Positions 17,943 to 20,944 of a DNA stretch of 20,944 nucleotides are shown piece after piece (the first letter of the stretch is position 1; each line of letters begins with the position of its first letter). The notes under the pieces were generated by a model. It ran no database searches and was not told where the DNA came from. It saw only the letters and a program-made list of their open reading frames with translations. Both the position numbers and the translations under genes were made by a program. The stretch covers positions 1 to 20,944 of the forward strand of contig CAIQHW010000236.1 of the NCBI GenBank assembly GCA_903871715.1, given 5' to 3'. The stretch is from an uncultured bacterium. GTDB taxonomy: Bacteria; Bacteroidota; Bacteroidia; Chitinophagales; CAIODY01.

Positions 17943-20128
17943 ACCAAGTTTTGAATTTTTTCAATCAAAATGTTGATGGCAAAAGGCTTTGAGATATAAT
18001 CATTCATGCCCACTTCAAAACATTTATCCATTTCGCTTTTCATCACATTGGCTGTTTGCGCTAAAATAGGAATACTGCAAACTGGCTCTGGCATTTGCTT
18101 TCGGATAATTTCGGTGGTTTCATAACCATTCAATTGTGGCATTTGAATATCCATCAAAATAATGTCGTAAACATTTTTGTTCAACAATTCAATCGCAATC
18201 AAACCATTCTCTGCCACATCCACAGCGGCTTTTGGCATTGCCAACTCGATTGATTTAGACGCTAATTTTTGATTAAACAAATTATCTTCCACCAACAAAA
18301 TGCGAATTGCCATATCCATCAACACTAAATTTTTCTGCTTTTCGTGTTTTGGTTTTTCTATTTGGTTGGGTCGTTTCAGTGGTAAATTCACATAAAAAGT
18401 TGAGCCTTTTCCCAGTTCGCTGGTTACATAAATAGAGCCGTGCATCATCTCTGTTAGTTTTCTACAAATATTCAAACCCAAGCCAGTGCCGCCATACAGC
18501 TTGTTGGTAATAAAACTTGCAGGATTAAATGTTTCAAAAATTTGCGGCAAATGGTCGTGCGAAATGCCAATGCCTTTATCATTAACTTTAAATTGCAAAT
18601 CATAAATTGGTGCTCGATAACCCTTGCTCAACACTTCTATTTTTACAGGTGCGTTGTTTGAAAATTTCACAGCATTGTTGGCTAAATTCAACAACACTTG
18701 TTTCAAATGCCCAGCATCGCCTCTTACCGTAGAAGGCACATCCGAAGACACTTCACACACAAACTCTACATTATTTTGTGAACATTTCAACGATAAAATT
18801 TGTTTGATTTCGTGCAGCAAATCAGCCACATTAAAATCGCGTTCTTCTAATTGTTCGTTGCCCGAAGAAATTTTTGTAAGCTGCAAAACATCTTCAATAA
18901 TATCCAAAATAGTGGCGGTTGATTTTCCAATTACCGACACATATTCTATCTGCTCATCGGTTAATTCTGTTCGTTCTAACAATTGCAAAAAACCATGAAT
19001 CGAATTCATCGGTGTACGAATTTCATGACTCAAATTCAGCATGATGTGTTCTTTCATCTCCACCGCTTCTTCCGCTGCCGACTTGGCTTTCAACGCTTCT
19101 TCAAATTTATATTTCAACTCTAATGCCTGCACATTGTACAAACTTTCATCGCCTACATTTTTGGTTTTCAAATCATAATATCGCTTCCAATATTCCAAAC
19201 TGTTTTTAAAATCATTCGCGGCTTCATACAATTTTGCCAGCTCGTGCAAGGCTTCAATTTGCAACACTAACACTTTTTCTTTTTCGCCCAATTGCAATGC
19301 TTCGGCATAAATGGCAACCGCTTTTTCGGTTTCATGATTCAATTTAAAATAGCTGCCTTTCAACATCAGCAAATTTACTTTTGAATAATTATCTTCTTTG
19401 TCAACCAAAAAATTTTCGGCTTTATCCAAATAAATTTTTGCTTGGCTCAATTGATTTTGTTCCAAGTGCAAATACGCCATACCCCTGATGGGCATTAGAT
19501 AATCGCTCGGCGGAAAATCATTTTTCAATTCGCTGTAAGCCGAAATAAAATGGTCGGCAGCTCGGTCAAACAATCGCATTCGAGTGTAAGCATTTCCCAA
19601 AAAACAATTGGTTCGCATCAATTGCAAAGCATCGTTGATGGCATGATTTTTAAATAACGATTTTGATTCTAAAAAATGTTTGATGCTGTTGTCGTAATTA
19701 AACATTCTGCCATGCAACAATCCCAAATTATTATGCGCTCTAATTTGCCAATGAACATTTTTTAATTGTACAGCAATTTGCAAAGCCTTCATCAGCGAAT
19801 TCAATGCCATAGCATATTTGCCAAGGTTAGCAAAAATTCTACCCAAATGAATATTGCATAAAAAACTGCGTTCCGAATCGCCAGCGTTGTTGTAAAAACT
19901 AACACATTCCTTCAAATGTCTCAACTCACGATGTTGGCTTTTTTTTGTGCGATAAATTTCGGCCAAATGATAATGCACATCAGCTTTTTCGGCCGCTGAA
20001 ATAGGATTGGAATTATCATTCAAAATTTTTTCTAAAATCGAAATTGCCTCGTTGGGTTGGCTGGAAGCCAGTTGCAGCGCAAGGTTTACTTTTTCATTCG
20101 TTAAATAAGGCACATTCGCAGCTTCCAT
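17933..20128 (-). CDS. Cytoplasmic TPR hybrid sensor histidine kinase with C-terminal receiver
   Basis: The 731-residue product has no signal peptide or membrane segment. Residues about 10-330 are tandem tetratricopeptide-like helices (for example NNLGLLHG near 133 and LHELAKLYEAAND near 295), a protein-protein contact or sensing array. A short coiled coil (about 335-360) leads into HisKA with H368 in LSHEIRTPMN. The HATPase domain has the N-box LNLANNAVKF (N485), G1 DKGIG (517-521) and G2 GGTGLGL (546-552). A linker precedes a receiver domain (about 608-731) with E614, D615, phosphoacceptor D660 in LMDIQMP, T692 and K714. No HPt or DNA-binding output domain is present, so the phosphate must pass to an unlinked HPt/regulator or the receiver must act by contact. 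The signal sensed is unknown. Confidence 0.93.
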   Translation of the reverse strand: MEAANVPYLTNEKVNLALQLASSQPNEAISILEKILNDNSNPISAAEKADVHYHLAEIYRTKKSQHRELRHLKECVSFYNNAGDSERSFLCNIHLGRIFANLGKYAMALNSLMKALQIAVQLKNVHWQIRAHNNLGLLHGRMFNYDNSIKHFLESKSLFKNHAINDALQLMRTNCFLGNAYTRMRLFDRAADHFISAYSELKNDFPPSDYLMPIRGMAYLHLEQNQLSQAKIYLDKAENFLVDKEDNYSKVNLLMLKGSYFKLNHETEKAVAIYAEALQLGEKEKVLVLQIEALHELAKLYEAANDFKNSLEYWKRYYDLKTKNVGDESLYNVQALELKYKFEEALKAKSAAEEAVEMKEHIMLNLSHEIRTPMNSIHGFLQLLERTELTDEQIEYVSVIGKSTATILDIIEDVLQLTKISSGNEQLEERDFNVADLLHEIKQILSLKCSQNNVEFVCEVSSDVPSTVRGDAGHLKQVLLNLANNAVKFSNNAPVKIEVLSKGYRAPIYDLQFKVNDKGIGISHDHLPQIFETFNPASFITNKLYGGTGLGLNICRKLTEMMHGSIYVTSELGKGSTFYVNLPLKRPNQIEKPKHEKQKNLVLMDMAIRILLVEDNLFNQKLASKSIELAMPKAAVDVAENGLIAIELLNKNVYDIILMDIQMPQLNGYETTEIIRKQMPEPVCSIPILAQTANVMKSEMDKCFEVGMNDYISKPFAINILIEKIQNLVKK

Positions 20129-20146
20129 TTTTCACAAGATTATTTT

Positions 20147-20154
20147 CAAATTTA
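20147..20154 (-). promoter_or_regulatory. Bacteroidota -7 element upstream of the hybrid kinase
   Basis: On the minus strand TAAATTTG is a full match to TAnnTTTG and ends 18 bases before the kinase ATG, predicting a leader of roughly 10-14 bases. A TTTG at 20170-20173 (minus strand) lies upstream, but with only 15 bases between, which is shorter than the usual 19-21. Confidence 0.45.
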
Positions 20155-20193
20155 CATAAAATTTTGCAGCAAAAATTTGATGATGATTTTTAT

Positions 20194-20282
20194 GGCGGCT
20201 TCGGGCTTTTCGTTTCAATCTTTTGCGCCAACGCTCAAAACCTACGCTGCAAAAGGATTTCCACTGCAATCCCTGCTGCAGC
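20194..20282 (-). repeat. Structured intergenic element resembling a dispersed Bacteroidota repeat
   Basis: Between two minus-strand genes lies an 89-base block richer in G+C than its AT-rich flanks. Read on the minus strand it has two related units of the pattern GATTGnAnnGnAAAnCC (20255-20271 and 20204-20220) flanking a hairpin. Arms 20217-20226 and 20249-20259 pair over ten base pairs with one bulged base, around a 22-base loop containing two copies of ACGCT (plus strand). One end carries the palindrome GCTGCAGC (20275-20282). The paired-unit layout resembles intergenic repeats I have seen in many Bacteroidota genomes, but only one copy is in this window. It could alternatively be a structured RNA or the 3' end of the upstream TPR transcript. 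There is no U-run to make it a standard terminator. Confidence 0.5.
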
Positions 20283-20334
20283 TAAATTCTATTTTTCGTT
20301 TCTTCTTCTTTAAAACTTTATAAACCTTACAAGC

Positions 20335-20944
20335 TTATTTTTCCAAAGTATCCTTCTTAATTCTGTTTTCACTTTGTTCCAAACTCATCACTGCTTTTAA
20401 TTTTTCATCAGCCAAACTCAATGTGGTAGCATCTTTGGTGCTTTCTTTCAAAGTTTCTAAAGTGGCTCGTGCTTGAAAATATTGTTTCTCTGCTACATAC
20501 ACATCGCTCAACAACAACAACGATTTCCAAACCCAATTATCATAAGCTGGTGTTTGATTGATAATATCAAAACACAACCTTTCTGCTTCTTCGTTTTTGT
20601 TATTTTTCAAAGCGATGGTTGCCAATAAATATTTTGCTTCGGCAGCCCGTTCGTTGTTGATTTTTAAAGAAGATTTCAAATGTTTTTCAGCATCAGCAAA
20701 ATTGTTGTCGGCAAATTCCATTTTGCCTAAATAAAAATTAGCTTCCGTTAAATCCTCATCAGTGGCTGATTCAGCTGCGATTAATTTTTCAGCGTAAGTT
20801 TTACAAACATCATTTTTACTAATCAAAAATGCTGAACGCATTGTGCCTCTAATGCCATCCATCTGATTAGTTTTATAACTCGATTCATCTGCCAAGCGTT
20901 GATAATAAACCAACGATTTGGTATAGTTTTTTGTTTTGTAAAAC
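20335..20944 (-). CDS. TPR-repeat protein, C-terminal part; 5' end outside window
   Basis: The minus-strand frame is open from the window edge to a TAA at 20335-20337, giving about 203 residues. A TTG at 20913 looks like a start only because the frame is open above it; the reading continues upstream as FYKTKNYTKSL, itself a TPR-like helix, so this is the tail of a longer protein. Repeats are visible in EANFYLGKMEFADNNFADAE, AAEAKYLLATIALKNNKNEE and WKSLLLLSDVYVAEKQYFQA. The end, with a 'YDNWVWKSLLLLSDVY' segment and then a charged, helical tail, is like the C-terminus of the large (about 1,000-residue) TPR proteins common in Bacteroidota. Those are often envelope-associated; their function is not established, and localisation cannot be judged without the N-terminus. 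Confidence 0.85.
   Translation of the reverse strand, partial: FYKTKNYTKSLVYYQRLADESSYKTNQMDGIRGTMRSAFLISKNDVCKTYAEKLIAAESATDEDLTEANFYLGKMEFADNNFADAEKHLKSSLKINNERAAEAKYLLATIALKNNKNEEAERLCFDIINQTPAYDNWVWKSLLLLSDVYVAEKQYFQARATLETLKESTKDATTLSLADEKLKAVMSLEQSENRIKKDTLEK

Noticed and set aside
18624..18998. A 124-codon open frame on the plus strand opposite the hybrid kinase.
   Set aside because: It is antisense to the HATPase/HisKA coding region and has no recognisable features; expected by chance.
20044..20313. An 89-codon plus-strand open frame spanning the kinase N-terminus and the intergenic spacer.
   Set aside because: It is antisense to the kinase start and runs through the structured repeat-like element; no coding character.
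20911..20913. TTG as the start codon of the last minus-strand gene.
   Set aside because: The same frame remains open to the window edge and encodes further TPR-like residues, so the gene is truncated by the window.

Overview
The window is a 20.9-kb, AT-rich stretch of ordinary-looking chromosome from a member of the Bacteroidota. The evidence is a full-length SprA (outer-membrane pore of the type IX secretion system, T9SS), a protease with a T9SS C-terminal sorting domain, the ruvA-sprA gene pair, the tsaE-alanine dehydrogenase pair, and promoter-like TAnnTTTG (-7) elements in place of sigma70 boxes. A finer placement (possibly Chitinophagales-like) would be a guess. I see no tRNA, rRNA, CRISPR array, insertion sequence, phage gene or other sign of recent transfer.

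Layout. 1-6881, plus strand: the 3' end of tsaE, alanine dehydrogenase, dnaX (clamp-loader tau/gamma), and a large secreted M4 metallopeptidase, closed by a strong intrinsic terminator at 6898-6936. 6955-7830, minus strand: a cyanophycinase-family S51 peptidase. 8080-17921, plus strand: ruvA, sprA (7.3 kb, GTG start) and an M1/leukotriene-A4-hydrolase-type aminopeptidase with a lipoprotein signal. 17933-20944, minus strand: a soluble TPR hybrid histidine kinase and, upstream of it, the C-terminal part of a TPR protein that runs off the window. The two minus-strand genes are separated by a 206-bp spacer holding a structured element that looks like a dispersed intergenic repeat.

How the genes relate. 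The M4 protease (Sec signal, propeptide, catalytic domain, PKD/Ig-like modules, sorting domain) is the kind of cargo that SprA exports, so translocon and cargo lie within 2 kb of each other, although cyanophycinase and ruvA sit between them. dnaX and ruvA are housekeeping replication and recombination genes. The peptidases (M4, S51, M1) and alanine dehydrogenase fit protein or amino-acid use, but that link is inference.

The most unusual signals are two. First, an A10 run in dnaX lies just after the end of clamp-loader domain III, and both alternative frames stop within one to three codons of it; this predicts a short gamma form made by slippage. Second, the structured repeat-like element lies at 20194-20282. 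Nothing here amounts to a clearly new multi-gene system.
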